Assembly: GCA_911728455.2 (NCBI GenBank)
Contig: OU452233.1
Coordinates: 17,058,087 to 17,122,086, forward strand
Length of the DNA: 64,000 bases
From: Marthasterias glacialis
Taxonomy: Eukaryota; Echinodermata; Asteroidea; Forcipulatida; Asteriidae
Direction: 5' to 3'
Shown piece by piece: positions 1 to 11,008 of the stretch. The first letter of the stretch is position 1; every line of letters begins with the position of its first letter. Under the pieces are notes generated by a model. The model ran no database searches. It was not told where the DNA came from and saw only the letters and a list, made by a program, of their open reading frames with translations. A program made the translations under genes and the position numbers.

Positions 1-82
1 CAAATTCATTGACTGTATATGAATTGTGTTGTCTGGTTGTAGAGTTGCGTGAGATATTGCAGCTTGCAGCGCAGGTAGTGTT

Positions 83-375
83 AGACTTGAAATCAAGTCT
101 GTAACGTACCGTATTTGTCACTGTACCGTATTTTGTCACTGTAGAACCGAAATACCGCTGAGCCCTCTACTGGTCATATAGCGTACATGCTATCGTGTGA
201 GACTAGCTTTCGTGTTGTAACTGCTCTCGTCACTGTACGATAGCGGTCATGAGAGCGGTCCCACACGACAGCAATAACACACGATAGCATGTACGCTTTA
301 TGACCAGTAGAGGGCGCGGCGGTACTTCGGTTCCACAGTGTCAAATACGCGTACGGTAGACTTGATTTTAAGTCT
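83..375. mobile_element. Foldback MITE with about 120-bp inverted arms
   Basis: Both ends are the near-palindrome agacttgaaatcaagtct or its variant, and the arms pair almost to the middle; the shared inner landmark is gatagcatgtacgct with its complement. A direct repeat aggtagtgtt flanks it (73-82 and 377-386), a 10-bp target duplication with one extra A on the right. That length suggests a Mutator-like origin (inference). Confidence 0.75.
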
Positions 376-580
376 AAGGTAGTGTTAGTGTTTCCATTGC
401 CGCCATCATGGCCATAGACTTATGTAGGTTTATCTCCAAAAACAAGCTAAAATATTTGATCTAGATGTGAATGTGAGTGTGCGCAGTTGTTCAAATTGTT
501 GGAAAATTTTACGAAAAAGATAAAGAGTAGAACTAGGAGGAAGGTTTTAATAATGCTCTTTACATTCTACTTTTTTTCAG

Positions 581-641
581 GGATCTTTTTGAAACTACAG
601 CCGCAGTAAGACAAAAAATGCCAGCTTTGGAGGATCCACAG
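581..641 (+). CDS. MED4: MED4 exon, N-terminal helix region
   Basis: The exon is bounded by a pyrimidine-rich acceptor ending ttttcag and a donor gtaaat. One frame is open and reads [20 protein letters not shown]. It enters one base into a codon and leaves at a codon boundary, exactly the phase the next exon needs. Resemblance to the RELIE segment of human MED4 is weak but rightly placed. No first exon is visible between 1 and 580. Confidence 0.7.
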
Positions 642-3600
642 GTAAATGAAAGAGTTGTTGGTTTAGTTTTTAAAATATTAAATGGGAAAAGTTTCCACAT
701 CGGCTGCCACTTTCTAAGGGATTTTTTTTTTAAATTTAATGGATGTTGGGCTTTATTTTTACCTTTTTTTTTAATATTCCTCTCAGGGAATTGGTAGCAA
801 AAACAGTAATTATTGACCTTGAAAAAAGAAAAATCAAGCGGACATTTCATTCCGCGGCTAGGACCTTTGCGCATTCATGCCGGAAGCACTAAAATGGCGT
901 TTAGCGAGTAGCGCTGTCAAGCCCAACGTAGGCGTGAAAATGATCTATTTTTCATGATTTTGACACTCTGTAATAGCTCAGAGTGCCTGTTCCTCTCTGT
1001 ATAAATTTTGTCAACCCTTCTGGACAGGTAAGGATAAAATTTGACCTAAATTAAGAGAGATAAAGTGGCAGCTGGATATAGCGTGTTACCCATTGAATGG
1101 TTTATTAACCAGTGAACTCCATATACGCATTTGTTTTGGACACACGACCAGACGTCTGGTAAACCGAACCCACTGTTGTATATACTCCGAATACCGGAAC
1201 GTTAACATGCCCTGCCATTCCATTGTGTAGTGTGCACAGTGCATGCACTCACTGTGCAACAATTCGTTTCCCCTGTACAAAAAGGAATAAAGGGTACTGG
1301 AATTTATGCTCCAAATCTCCCTTTTTGGGGGATTATTGTGTAATCCTTGATTCCAGACCTTTGTCCTTTTGTTGTACAAACAAGGATTAGGAGAATTCAA
1401 TAAGTTGCAGTGATTGTTTATCATTGTATTTTTCGGCTCTATGGGAGGTAAGTCGGAGTGGTCCGAGATTCCAGCAATCCATAGACCAATATTGGCCACT
1501 GGCCTACAGCCAAAGATTTGCAGCTTCTGGTGAATGCATCTCATATTTTCTGGAAAGAGAACAACAAATCCTGATGCATTTAATGAGCCATTTAAAAACA
1601 GGGTTTCACTGTGACAATGATTTTCTCAAAGACAAGTTATTCCACCAGTTCCAAAGATTGATCCCACTCCTGGTAACAGAAAAATGTCGGAAACCCCGAT
1701 TCTAAATGTTGACAAAACACTTACTTTGTGACACAAAGGTCAAACTACACGTGGTGTGGAAGTTAAAAATTTCTCTCTGTGCCTTATTTTACAGTTAAAC
1801 ATTTAAAGACTTACGATCCGTGCTCCTGTGATTTGTGCTCGAAAGTAAAATTGATTCCTGGTAATGAAATTTAAAAGAGCAAGTTATTTTCTAACAAATA
1901 CAATTAATAAATCAAGTTTTGACCTGGTAGATGGCTATAAAAATGTGGTTTTTGAAACGATTATCCCGGCCAACCACCCCATGCCCGCTGCTGATACCCA
2001 GAAGTCAGCTACATGTATATTACAACGTCTTTTCTCCTGCGTTTTGGTTGAAATTGAGCAGGCAGCGCTCAGAGTTTGTTTATTGTGCTCCACACAATTT
2101 GTTTTTTTTTCTTTAATTGATTACTCTGGTATTATTCGTTGATGTTTTTGTTTTTTTTTGATATCTGATTTGAAAGTTAATAACTTTGGTTATTCTACAA
2201 AAATAGCAATTCAACATTTGGATTTATTTTTCAAGGGTAAAATCAGCTTGAGCATAAACCATATATCTTTAAAATTAAAATAAAAAAAACTAACAATAAA
2301 CAACCTTTGTAAATTAACTATTCATTATGCGCATAGTTGTTGGTACTTATTAGGAGTATTCACGGTCCCTCAGGAGAAAAGTTTACATTAAACTTCATTT
2401 GGAATCAAATAATATGAAAAGTTACAAAGTGTTCTGATCCATTTTCAATTCAATTTCTCAAAGGTACATAATTACCTCACAACAGCTGATGATTTCATGG
2501 GTAAACCATTTGAATGGACACTATGTACTTATGATTCATTTTATAGTCAATTTGAGCCATACAAAATAGCAACCTGACATTAAACTGCTGATGTTTTTTG
2601 AACAAGATTTAAAGTTGTTTTAGGCAAACTTTGTTAATAAGGTCATTCCATTGTACTTGTCAAGCAACATTTTTAGGTTAAGTTTGTAGCGCTGTTTATA
2701 TTCAACACCACCTGACCGTACTGCTTACTGAGTGAGTGTTTGGACTTTAATCCGTTCCACCATTTACGCTTACACCCTCTGAATAGATCATGGATATGCT
2801 CATGAAGAAGAATGAGGAGATAGAGGCAACACTGAAGCAGACAAAGGAGCAGAGGGAGAAGCGGCGGGAGATGGAATGTCTGCAAGAGGAAGTAGACAAG
2901 AGGGATGAGGACATCAAACAGTTGCAGAGACAACTCAAAGAAGCAGAGCATATATTGGTGAGAAAAGTTGTTACATAGGCCTTTGAAAACATTTAAGATG
3001 GTTGGGTAAGACGTAATGGTATCTTTCCTTGCCTTCCACCTCTAGGACCCCGGTGCGAATTCCCGTCAAGGGCACTATGTTGATTGGGTTTGTGGGGTGT
3101 CGTGGCCGAGCGGATAAGAGCGGATAAGAGCACCGGACTCAAGCTCTGCTGTTTTCTGATCAGCAGAGTGTGGGTTCGAATCCCGGTTGTGACACTTGTG
3201 TCCTTGAGCAAGACACTTTACTGTAATTGCTTTTCTCCACCCAGTCTGAGTAAATGGGTACCTGTGTGGGCAGAGATGGTTCATGTGAATGATTAGCTTG
3301 GAGCGCGGTTACTCGCAGCACCGGCTGTATACTCCCCAGGGAGCTGAGATGGTTTAAGGAATGAAATAAATGGCCCAGTGACCAGGGGTAATAATGTCAG
3401 AAGCGCTTTGATACGCCCTTCGGGCTGTGATAAAGCGCTATATAAAAACTGGTTATTATTATTGTACTCCCTACTTGATTTTGTGGCTTTCCCCTGGAAT
3501 AAATGTCCGGGGTTTTTCCTCCCACATCTAAACCTAAAACTTCCTTCCTTGTCTTCTCTCCAAGGGGTTCTTGGCTATTATCTTCAAGCAAACTTGAATC

Positions 3601-6600
3601 CTCAATTCTTTTTGGTCGATCCATAGCAACAAGAGTGTGATATAATAGTCACACTGTTCTGGAACGCGTTGTTGTTACACGCTGTTCTAACTCCCATCTT
3701 CAGAGTTCATTGTAAATTCTCTGTAAATTCAAAAGTGGTGCGTTTGCTTTGAGATGAATTCGTTATCACACGCGCGCTCGTGGAATGCGGAGAAATATAG
3801 CGGGTCAAGTGAGGCTGAAGGCAGAGTTTGATATGGGATGCAGAAGTGCTACATTTTTCCGTATTCCAGTCACGCTTGGGTGATAACTTATAGTATAGTG
3901 ATTAAGTTCACTTTGCTGAGAATCCTTGGCTTCCCAACCAGAATTAATAAATGAAATAAATGAAATGAAATGAAACATGAAATCATTAGAACTCTTACCC
4001 TCCCAGATACTCCAAAGTCCTATTCAGGAGTTGTCCGATTATGGAGGATTTTGGGCTGTAGGCCCAAATAACAATTGCTTGTCACTGGGCCAGACGTACC
4101 AATATTATCCAAGTCCAAACATTTGGGTGTTGACTTACCATAAAGTGGGGGTATTTTGTAAGATTCAGGTTCTCAAGCCAACTGTACTAGGGTGTTGGAG
4201 TTTTTAAACATTAAAACTACGTTCAAGCCTTGCTTTATGGTTTAAGTGACGTCCAGTTGCTTGTTTTTTCCATCTGCAATGGAAACAATTCTCAATATGA
4301 CTAAGTGTAGTATTTTTGCCTGCCATGAAATGTCCTTTTTGTAAACAAGGTGACGGGGTGTTTACATTTGAAACTTTTAACAATTGCATCAATACAGCGA
4401 GGTCATACGAAAGTATGCAGCTTGTTGCAGATCGGGGTTTTTGTTCTACCAGTAATTGAAGGTCACACAATTTTTTGAAATGCGTACAACTCTTTCAGTG
4501 ACTAGCCAGCAGGACAAGTCTTCTTGTCTTTTTACTAGTCCGTCAGGTTTTTCAACACTGAAATAGCAAGCTGGACCACTTGGAGAGTACCCCCCTCCCC
4601 CAATTGGTGCTCGTTCCCCTCCCCCAGGTGCCCCCCTCTCATTTGAAGTCTTGACTGTTCAGATTAAAAATTACCAGAATAAAATGTAATAGTAAATGAC
4701 ATAAGATCAATGAAAAGGGGCTTGTTTAAGAAAAATTCAAACGGAAACTGCAGCTTTAAGCATTTGCCGCTGGGATTCTTCCATTTTCTCCCATTCCCTG
4801 GTGGGATTATTTTGTCGGAATTACCAGAATCATTTTTCTTTGAGAGTACCGCAGGCACAAAGAAACCTTGACTTGACAAAGCCAAGAGAACAAAGATTCT
4901 CTTTATTGCATCGTGAACTGCAAAACCTTGGCCGTGAGCTATGGCATAGGATTGGTACTAAACCCAGAACCATGGCTGGATCCCTGGTTCACTCTGACTT
5001 ACCTCCATTGAACTGAAATACAATAAATTAAAAAATGGTGGAAGCCTCTCCATATCTCGTAATCCTCTTCTTGGAACGAAAGGACAAAGGTCTGGAATCA
5101 GGAATTACACAATAACCCCTGCTTAAGGCAGAAGCTTGACAAAATGTTCAAATGCAATCTGGTGCTTTATGTGGGTGAAATGAAGCGATACATAACGTAC
5201 ACAGTATCCGGCGCCGACTGGTTAATTGGCTAGAAGTGCCCCCCCCCCCCTAGAAAAAATGATGCATCCCCTTGTGCCCCCCTAAACTTTTACCCAAGTT
5301 TCTTCCCTGCTGTAGCCGGACAGTTTTTTCGCCGTTGTTGAACCATGTCTATGGAACCAGTTATCTTTACACATAGAACTCAACAAACCATTCGGTCAAT
5401 CAAAAAATCTCTCGAAACACACCTTCATGTCAAAATCAATTTCTTAACCTTTTTATTTTAAATATTTTTATTTCTCTATTCTCAGTGTTTTACTGTAACT
5501 GGCATGCTGAGTAGTACCCTGTTGGTGGACATCAGTGCTTGATCAAACTGTTATTATTATTATTAGTATTATTATTGTTAACAATTTTATATTGTTATAA
5601 ACCCACACAGGCTACAGCCATCTACCAAGCCAAGGAGAAGTTGAAAGCCATTGACAGGGCCAATAAGGGAGCGATATCCGCCGAGGAGCTCATTAAATAT
5701 GCGCATCGCATTAGTGCAACGAATGCCGTGTCTGCACCTTTGTCTTGGGCACCAGGTATGCTTGCAGTAATTTCTTTGAATATTTTTAACAAAGAAGTTC
5801 AAAATTTAAACAATTTAATTGAATTAGAGTCCAAGTCAAAGTTATGACCCGGGTTCCTTATGTAAATTCCCCATGAGACAAAAATCGCTGATGTATTTAT
5901 CCTTTTGGTTTTAGCTGGTATCATAAAGCCAGTAGCCTGTGTGCCAACGTAAACAACACCCTGCTGAGTTAATCCCATACAATGCCTCAAGCAAGTAGCT
6001 GCAGTTGAGTGTAAATTTGCAGACCTGAAACGTAAAAAAAAAACCACCGAAAGTCCAACAAAAGTCTGACACGATAAAATCCTATCGGAAAATGTAAACA
6101 AGCGTGCGCGTATTCATAGTGCACTCATCCACGTCATGCAGTATGGCATTGAAGAGACGCAGATTGTGCTGCCCACGTGTACAGTGATGATGTAGCCAAT
6201 GCTGTGATTGGTCAATATCTGTAGGAGCTGGGGGCTTAATGGATCGGTGTATAAGGTAACCCAAGGCACCTGTTATATTATTTAAAGACATGTTTTTGAA
6301 GTTTTTGAGTTATGAGACCCATTTATGTAGCACCTCATAAGGGTTTGCAAGGTGCTGCGGTGCATTCAGCAGCCACTGCCAGAAACACAGGGGCAAATCC
6401 CTTATCTAAGTATAACAAGTGTTCTTTTACGTACATTACATGGGACCTACAGCTTAACGACCCATCTAAAGGACAAAGCATTCATGGGTAAGTGCCTTGC
6501 TTAAAGCCCCAGCTCAACATTGGTTTTCGACACTTTGTAATTGTTCAAAGTGCCTGTTCCTTTCTGTATACATTCTGTAAACCATTCTGGTTAGGTAAGG

Positions 6601-8438
6601 ATATAATTTGATCTGAATTAACTGATTAAAGCCCCAGTTCAACATTGGTAAGAAGAAAAACATAAATGTTCACAGATTTACATCCAAACCTTACCTACAT
6701 GGTATAAAGATAATGATGGTAGAAAACTTTCCTTGAAACATTTCTGCCTGAAGTGTTATCATTTTTAAGTAATAAATAAAATAAGATCCAAAATTAGCTC
6801 TGCCCATAGGAATGCGTACAAAAATGCTGGATGCAATTTTATCATTTTCTTGCAAATTAAACAACGAAATGAGCTGAAATTTTCACAGCTTGATTTTATA
6901 ACATACATCTTGATTTGTGCAAAGAATGGGAGCATTTACAGTCAGTTTTACTTATGTTGAGCTTGGGCTTTAAGGACACAAGTGTCAAGACCAGGACTCG
7001 AAACCACACTCTGCCGATCAGAAACATCGGAACTTGAGTTCAATGTGCTTGACCCGCTGCCACTAGATTTGAAAAAAACATGAAGCCGTCACTAGCCACT
7101 TTTTCTCCGGTAGGTGATACCCGTAGACCGTATCCAACAGACTTGGAGATGCGCATGGGAATCCTGGGTCGCCTCAGCAACCTCCCAGTGGCCGCAGTTA
7201 CAAACGGAGTCTCGGAGGGGGCTACAGCTGCAACGGGAGGAGGTAGGTGAAAACAAAATACCACAAAAGCCTTTCTTGTCAAAAAAAGTTCACAATAATT
7301 TTTTTTAAGACATTTGGTAGACCTCTAGTGATCATTAAAACAAACTTTGATTGATAGCAAACATTGCCCAAACAATTTCCATTAATTTGCGTAAAAAGTA
7401 TGACACATGTAAAACTGAGCTAGGGTGAAGCAGAGGTTGATCATCACTTCAGGCCTTGAACTTCGCTCTTGCAAGGGCACGGCAGTTTTCTTCTGGTAAG
7501 GGGCACTTCTATAAGGAAAAAATGTAAACTTGTGTTGGAACTTTGCAAAGGGGCACCACTGCAAAAGTACAGGGCACCACGGCGATTGCTGTGGGTTAAT
7601 TCGAGGATTGTCACTTTAAAGGCACTCAGCGTTTTTTTCTCTCTCAACGTTTTTTTTTTTGTTTATTTTTTTTTATGGAAGTCGCCAGACACACAAGGCC
7701 AGTAAGCCACTCGAGGTGTGGGCTACAAATCAACTGTTTTATCCAGGGGCCGTTGCCACCTACTCCTGGGGCTGAAACAGGGTTACCCACTTTACAGTCC
7801 GTAAGGATGTAGGCTTGGGTATCATCCATCAGAAGCCTGGCTGGTAGAGCAGAAGGCTCTATCTCCCCAACTTTTACGGAGCAATTATGGTTAAGTGCCT
7901 TGCTCAAGGACACAAGCGTCATGACCGGGACTCGAACCCACACTCCGATGACTCAGCCACCGGAGCTTGAGTCCGACGCACTAACCACTCGGCCACGACA
8001 CGCCACAAAACCCGGACTTTGACAATAGCATATCCAAATTTTGCTGCGAGTAGGAAAAAAGTGTGTAAATTGCTCAGATGCAATACTTTTACATGTAAGG
8101 TAAAAGACAGATTAAGTGGGATGGCCACATTTCAAGCAGGGACACCCATAAGCCTCTCTGGGCTGTCGTCACAGCTGTTTTGTAACATGAATGTCTTGCG
8201 ATCTATAATGCGTTTTTTCTCTCACTATCCAGATGTTGCAGCGTCCGGAGCGGGCGGCATGACTTGGCAGCCCTCTAGTGAGCTGACCGCCAGCCTGACC
8301 ATTCCCTCTAGCGTCAGCCATCATACTACCGAGTTGAACCTCGACCTCGGTGCCCCGGGCCAAAACAAGGAGAACGAGGACGACGTTGAGGTCATGTCCA
8401 CCGATTCCTCCAGCAGCAGCTCAAGTGAAAGTTTATGA
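581..8438 (+). CDS. MED4: Mediator complex subunit 4, 3' five exons (partial at 5' end)
   Basis: MED4 belongs to the middle module of Mediator, which links transcription factors to RNA polymerase II in the nucleus. Exons seen: 581-641, 2787-2957, 5611-5755, 7114-7242, 8233-8438. All join in phase and give 236 residues; human MED4 has 270, so roughly 35 N-terminal residues lie before base 1. Family marks are a coiled coil with [20 protein letters not shown], then [29 protein letters not shown], the [11 protein letters not shown] block, and the acidic, serine-rich tail [20 protein letters not shown], which is nearly identical in flies and vertebrates. Introns hold SINEs and MITEs. The gene runs tail to tail with the PRSS16-like gene. 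Identity is certain from the conserved blocks; the 581-641 exon is the least certain part. Confidence 0.95.
699..1077 (+). mobile_element. MITE, family with ggctgccacttt ends
   Basis: The left end atcggctgccactttct and right end agataaagtggcagctggat are inverted repeats. Inside are landmarks shared with the copies at 38.3-39.6 kb (ggatgttgggctttattt, tagcgagtagcg, caagcccaacgta, ggtaaggata). Lies in a MED4 intron. Confidence 0.75.
1085..1545 (+). repeat. Unclassified interspersed repeat, copy 1
   Basis: Shares a core (tgtgtaatccttgattccagacc, then a fragment reading cctttgtcc) and flanking blocks with copies near 4850-5130 (minus), 14750-15130 (plus) and 16680-17025 (minus). The longer open frames here are not conserved between copies, so it looks like a short non-coding element. 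Class not recognised. Confidence 0.6.
1546..2786. other. MED4 intron, no recognised element
   Basis: AT-rich intron sequence without splice-bounded open frames, clear repeats or RNA genes. Short open frames at 1864-2142 show no family features. Confidence 0.6.
2787..2957 (+). CDS. MED4: MED4 exon, coiled-coil core
   Basis: The acceptor is gaatag and the donor gtgaga; 57 codons in phase 0 at both ends. The peptide starts [17 protein letters not shown] and ends [12 protein letters not shown], matching the heptad-rich central coiled coil of MED4. The ATG at 2790 is internal and is not the gene start. Confidence 0.92.
3096..3463 (+). mobile_element. tRNA-derived SINE (Leu/Ser-like head)
   Basis: The head carries an A box (gtggccgagcgg) and B box (gggttcgaatcccgg), followed by the family body (cttgtgtccttgagcaagacac) and a tail ending in ttattattatt. 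A 10-bp piece, cggataagag, is tandemly doubled between the boxes. It lies in a MED4 intron. Nearest head type is tRNA-Leu by the ggccgagcgg motif. Confidence 0.9.
3464..4839. other. MED4 intron, SINE tail and low-complexity sequence
   Basis: At 3890-3975 lies a tail seen in other SINE copies (gtgattaagttcac, ccagaattaataaatgaaat). C-rich runs occur at 4590-4640. No gene signal found. Confidence 0.5.
4840..5130 (-). repeat. Unclassified interspersed repeat, copy 2
   Basis: Reverse-oriented copy of the 1085-1545 family. Shared landmarks are aaaggacaaaggtctggaatc and, on the other side, ggcacaaagaaacc, also present at 16.7 kb. Confidence 0.6.
5611..5755 (+). CDS. MED4: MED4 exon, conserved YAHRIS region
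   Basis: The acceptor cccacacag and donor gtatgc enclose 48 codons plus one base. It contains [20 protein letters not shown] and [19 protein letters not shown], the best conserved stretch of the family, and ends inside the glycine codon that precedes the RRPYPTD block. Confidence 0.95.
6305..7063 (-). mobile_element. tRNA-derived SINE split by a MITE
   Basis: Minus-strand SINE body at 6305-6504 (aggtgctgcggtgcattcag, gggacctac) continues at 6970-7063 (ggacacaagtgtcaagacc, cactctgc). Comparison with intact copies at 14.5 and 16.5 kb shows the break falls within cttgcttaaggacac. Confidence 0.85.
6505..6969. mobile_element. TTAA-flanked MITE inserted in a SINE
   Basis: TTAA lies on both sides (6501-6504 and 6970-6973). 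Ends are inverted: agccccagctcaacat on the left, and the complement of agcccaagctcaacat on the right. A second left end (agccccagttcaac) starts at 6629, preceded by a piece of the ggctgccacttt family, so the insertion is itself composite. TTAA targets are typical of piggyBac-type elements, but the tips are not standard piggyBac. Confidence 0.8.
7114..7242 (+). CDS. MED4: MED4 exon, RRPYPTD block
   Basis: Acceptor ctccggtag, donor gtaggt. It completes the split glycine codon and reads [20 protein letters not shown], then a Gly/Ala/Thr-rich linker. A second possible donor four bases on (gtgaaa) gives the wrong phase for the last exon, so 7242 is preferred. Confidence 0.93.
7442..7620 (-). mobile_element. 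Short gcacc-rich MITE, copy 1
   Basis: Reverse copy of a roughly 180-bp family also at 12340-12510, 15460-15635 and 33906-34095. Shared landmarks include tggtgccc, ttgccctt and aggcct near the ends. Confidence 0.6.
7680..8006 (-). mobile_element. tRNA-derived SINE, minus strand
   Basis: The head at the right end reads, on the minus strand, gtgtcgtggccgagtggtta and a B-box cgggttcgagtcccgg variant; the body runs left through ggacacaagcgtcatgacc. Lies in the last MED4 intron. Confidence 0.85.
8233..8438 (+). CDS. MED4: MED4 last exon with acidic serine tail
   Basis: Acceptor cactatccag; enters one base into an Asp codon. It reads a variable Ser/Thr-rich part, then [20 protein letters not shown] and ESL before TGA at 8436-8438. 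The tail is the hallmark end of MED4. The codons around the stop are part of a 132-bp tandem duplication that continues into the 3' UTR. Confidence 0.95.
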
Positions 8439-8690
8439 ACATTCGGTGTGGAACTTCGCTGATGATGTGAACTTTGACCCTTGACACGTAACCATAGTCC
8501 AAATTCAGCACAGGGACCATGAACCACTCGTTTAATCTTCGACCGCTGGCACATGAGTGAAAATTGATGAACCTATGGTGTGGAACTTAACTGATGACGT
8601 GAACTTTGACCCTTGGCACATGTCATCATAGTTCGAATCCAGCAAAGGGGCTATAACCAGCTATGTTGACCTTTGACATGTTTTTGGCAT
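8423..8690 (+). repeat. 132-bp tandem duplication across the MED4 stop codon
   Basis: The segment from the last coding codons (aagtgaaagtttatgaac) through about 8554 is repeated from about 8555 (gagtgaaaattgatgaac). Both copies carry the landmarks ggtgtggaactt (8445 and 8577) and gtgaactttgaccctt. The second copy is diverged and lies in the 3' UTR. Confidence 0.75.
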
Positions 8691-8699
8691 GTAGTTAAA

Positions 8700-9400
8700 G
8701 GGTGTAAAAAAGACAACCCCGTTCTCACGGGTGATAGATCTCGCCCTACCAATTCTTTGGTACCGACACGACTGAGGTTGGCTCGATCAAAATCCCTGGA
8801 AATGTAACGCAAAAAATTACCCCAAAAAGGGGAGATTTTAATTAGGCCTGTGGCCTATCCAGTCTACGTGCCATTCAAATATGGTATCCCGCAAAAAAAT
8901 GGCATCAAATCATAGAGCAACTGGTCCCCTCTCATTCTTCTTTGATTTGTGACCTGTCTAACTGCATGCAGTTTAGGGTGACCGTGAAAGAAAGATTTAT
9001 TTGAAGTAGGATCGCGTCAAAATAATTGCATCTTGACATGAGCATACTGAGCGCCCTAAAAGCGCCCTCCAAGTGATCAAAAGTTTTTTAACAAGCATGT
9101 GCACAAAGCAGTAACTTTTGGGAGCCAGTGAGTGTTGTTTTACAGTGCTTCACTACCAGGGGTTAGAGTCGAGAGGTATTGATACGGCGTGCTGCCCATG
9201 GTAGTGAGGTTGGTAGAAAGATAATGCAGCACTTGTTTTGTGAAAAGTTAACTCACTGTTATCAGGTTATTCCTATTCTCTAGTTCTCAACGGACACACC
9301 ATCAAACTATCCCTTGAAAATTTCATTCAATTAGGTTGTCATGATTTAGTTTAAATAGTCTGTTTTTTTGTCAGAGATTGTTTACTTTGTATACATGTAC
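8700..9400. other. Downstream of MED4, nothing recognised
   Basis: Unique-looking AT-rich sequence past the MED4 3' end. No clear poly(A) signal is placed with confidence. Confidence 0.4.
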
Positions 9401-9627
9401 TTGTATGTCCTTTATTTGATTGCTACTGTCTAAATATGCAATTGTTATATTGGATATAGGTTTTGAGGCATTGCATGGTGAGGTATCAACTGTCCAAAAC
9501 ATTGAGTCAACCAGTTCCTTCGGAACCACTCATCATGCTCATACTCAAAAAAGAGATTTACCACATGGTTACAAATCCTTACTTATTGTACTCCCACCAT
9601 GCATACATTAAAATTTTATTTAGTATC

Positions 9628-10000
9628 AATGTATGTTTGGTTTGCGGTAACACCATGTGATTATATCTATGCTGCTGTATACAGTCTGCTGACGATGTCT
9701 AGAGCAGGCTAATCAAAACGTTGAGACCAATTAATAAACCCACTCCCCGGCAGTGAAGTTATCCGAGAAGTCCCCTCGATCCACTAAGCGAAAAGTAGTA
9801 GAAGTCCCGGCCGATTTCCTACCTCCCCAGGTAGTACTTAATAAGCAGGACAGTTCTCTTCAGGACTAAGTTGTCCCCCTGACTTCTGAAATCTACTCCG
9901 TGGTAGTAGAATAACGACACAAGAACAATCTACTGTATATAGCAAAGTAGATATAATCACATGGTGTTACCGCAAACCAAATATACATTGTGATATTGGA
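9628..10000 (+). repeat. Inverted-arm repeat with a hammerhead-like core
   Basis: Arms 9628-9690 and 9930-9998 are near-perfect inverted copies (ggtttgcggtaacaccatgt and complement). Between them, 9688-9722 reads ctgacgatgtctagagcagg then ctaatcaaaacg, resembling a decayed hammerhead ribozyme core. Penelope-like elements and small retrozymes are known to carry such motifs. Assignment is tentative. Confidence 0.45.
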
Positions 10001-10156
10001 AGTCTTCAAATGCCGTTTTCTTGACTAAGAAACTAGTAAATGTTTTCCCAGATGATTACAAGTCCTGTACATGAAGTCTCATGGTCTGTCTTGAGCTCAC
10101 GTACCCTTGTGCTTTTTGGTCATCAGCCTGAGGGTCAGCCCCAGGGTCACCCCCAT

Positions 10157-10535
10157 GAGCCTTTTTTAGGTATGGTGGACATCGCTATTGGAGTGCACTG
10201 TTTGGTTTGGGTGTATACAAATTTACCCGCACCAAATGGTCTCCTGGTAATGTGTGCACCGTCTCAAAATGGCTTGTAACGTGCCCACCATTTTGAGAGA
10301 TGGTGGACACGTTACCAGGGCACTGATTGGTTTTGCGTCAATTTGTCTGTACACCAAATAGTCTCCTGGTAATGTGTCCATCATCTCAAAATGGCTTGTA
10401 ATGTGCCCACCATTTTGAGAGATGGTGGACACATTACCAGGGCACTGATTGGTTTTGGGTCAACTTGTCTGTACACACCAAAACCAAACAGTGAGCTCCT
10501 ATTTCTATAGTGTCCGCCATACCTCAAAAAGGCTA
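10157..10535. mobile_element. Foldback element with tandem palindromic centre
   Basis: Outer arms agccttttttaggtatggtg and its complement near 10515-10535 pair; the centre contains 127-bp tandem units (10281 and 10408), each holding complementary pieces such as accattttgagagatggt. Confidence 0.7.
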
Positions 10536-10627
10536 ACTGTATCCTGGCCATGTGAGACCAATGATAGTGTGGCCGATCTTTGGCGAACCTAAACACCCTC
10601 GAGTGATTTACTAGGACCCTACATTTA

Positions 10628-10975
10628 GTGGAGTGTCGTGGCCGAGCGGTCTAGATCACCGGAAGTTCTGGTGTTGTTGGCAGCAGAGTGTGGGTTCGAA
10701 TCCCGGTCGCGGCACTTGTGTCCTTGAGCAAGATACTTTACCATCATTGCTTTGTCCTTCGGATGGGACATTAAGCACGTGTACTAGGATGGGTAGTGTA
10801 CGTAAAAGAACCCAGAACACTTATCGTGGAAGAGTAGTGGTTTACCCTGGTGTTTCTGGTTCACATGGCAAGCACCCTGCAGGTTTCCTCAGGCTTGAGA
10901 GCTACAGTGATTAAGTTCACTCATGAGGCATCCTTGGTTTCATTACCAGAAATGTATAATAGACAAAATAGAATA
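10628..10975 (+). mobile_element. tRNA-derived SINE
   Basis: Head gtgtcgtggccgagcggtct and B box gggttcgaatcccgg, body ttgtgtccttgagcaagata, and a tail with gattaagttcac and aaatgtataatagac. The middle differs from the ttattatt-tailed copies, so two subfamilies seem present. Confidence 0.88.
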
Positions 10976-11008
10976 GGCATCACTCTTACAAAATCAAACG
11001 CTATATAG

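Noticed and set aside
400-440. Possible MED4 first exon at atggccatagacttat before gtaggt
   Set aside because: Reads MAIDL, unlike MED4 N-termini, and has no support for the needed phase.
3096-3180. tRNA gene with good A and B boxes
   Set aside because: A body and tail shared with many copies follow it, and the anticodon arm is irregular; it is a SINE head. The same holds for the other tRNA-like heads in the window.
8019-8232. Open frame running into the last MED4 exon from the left
   Set aside because: It is intron sequence before the acceptor at 8231-8232; family match starts only at 8233.
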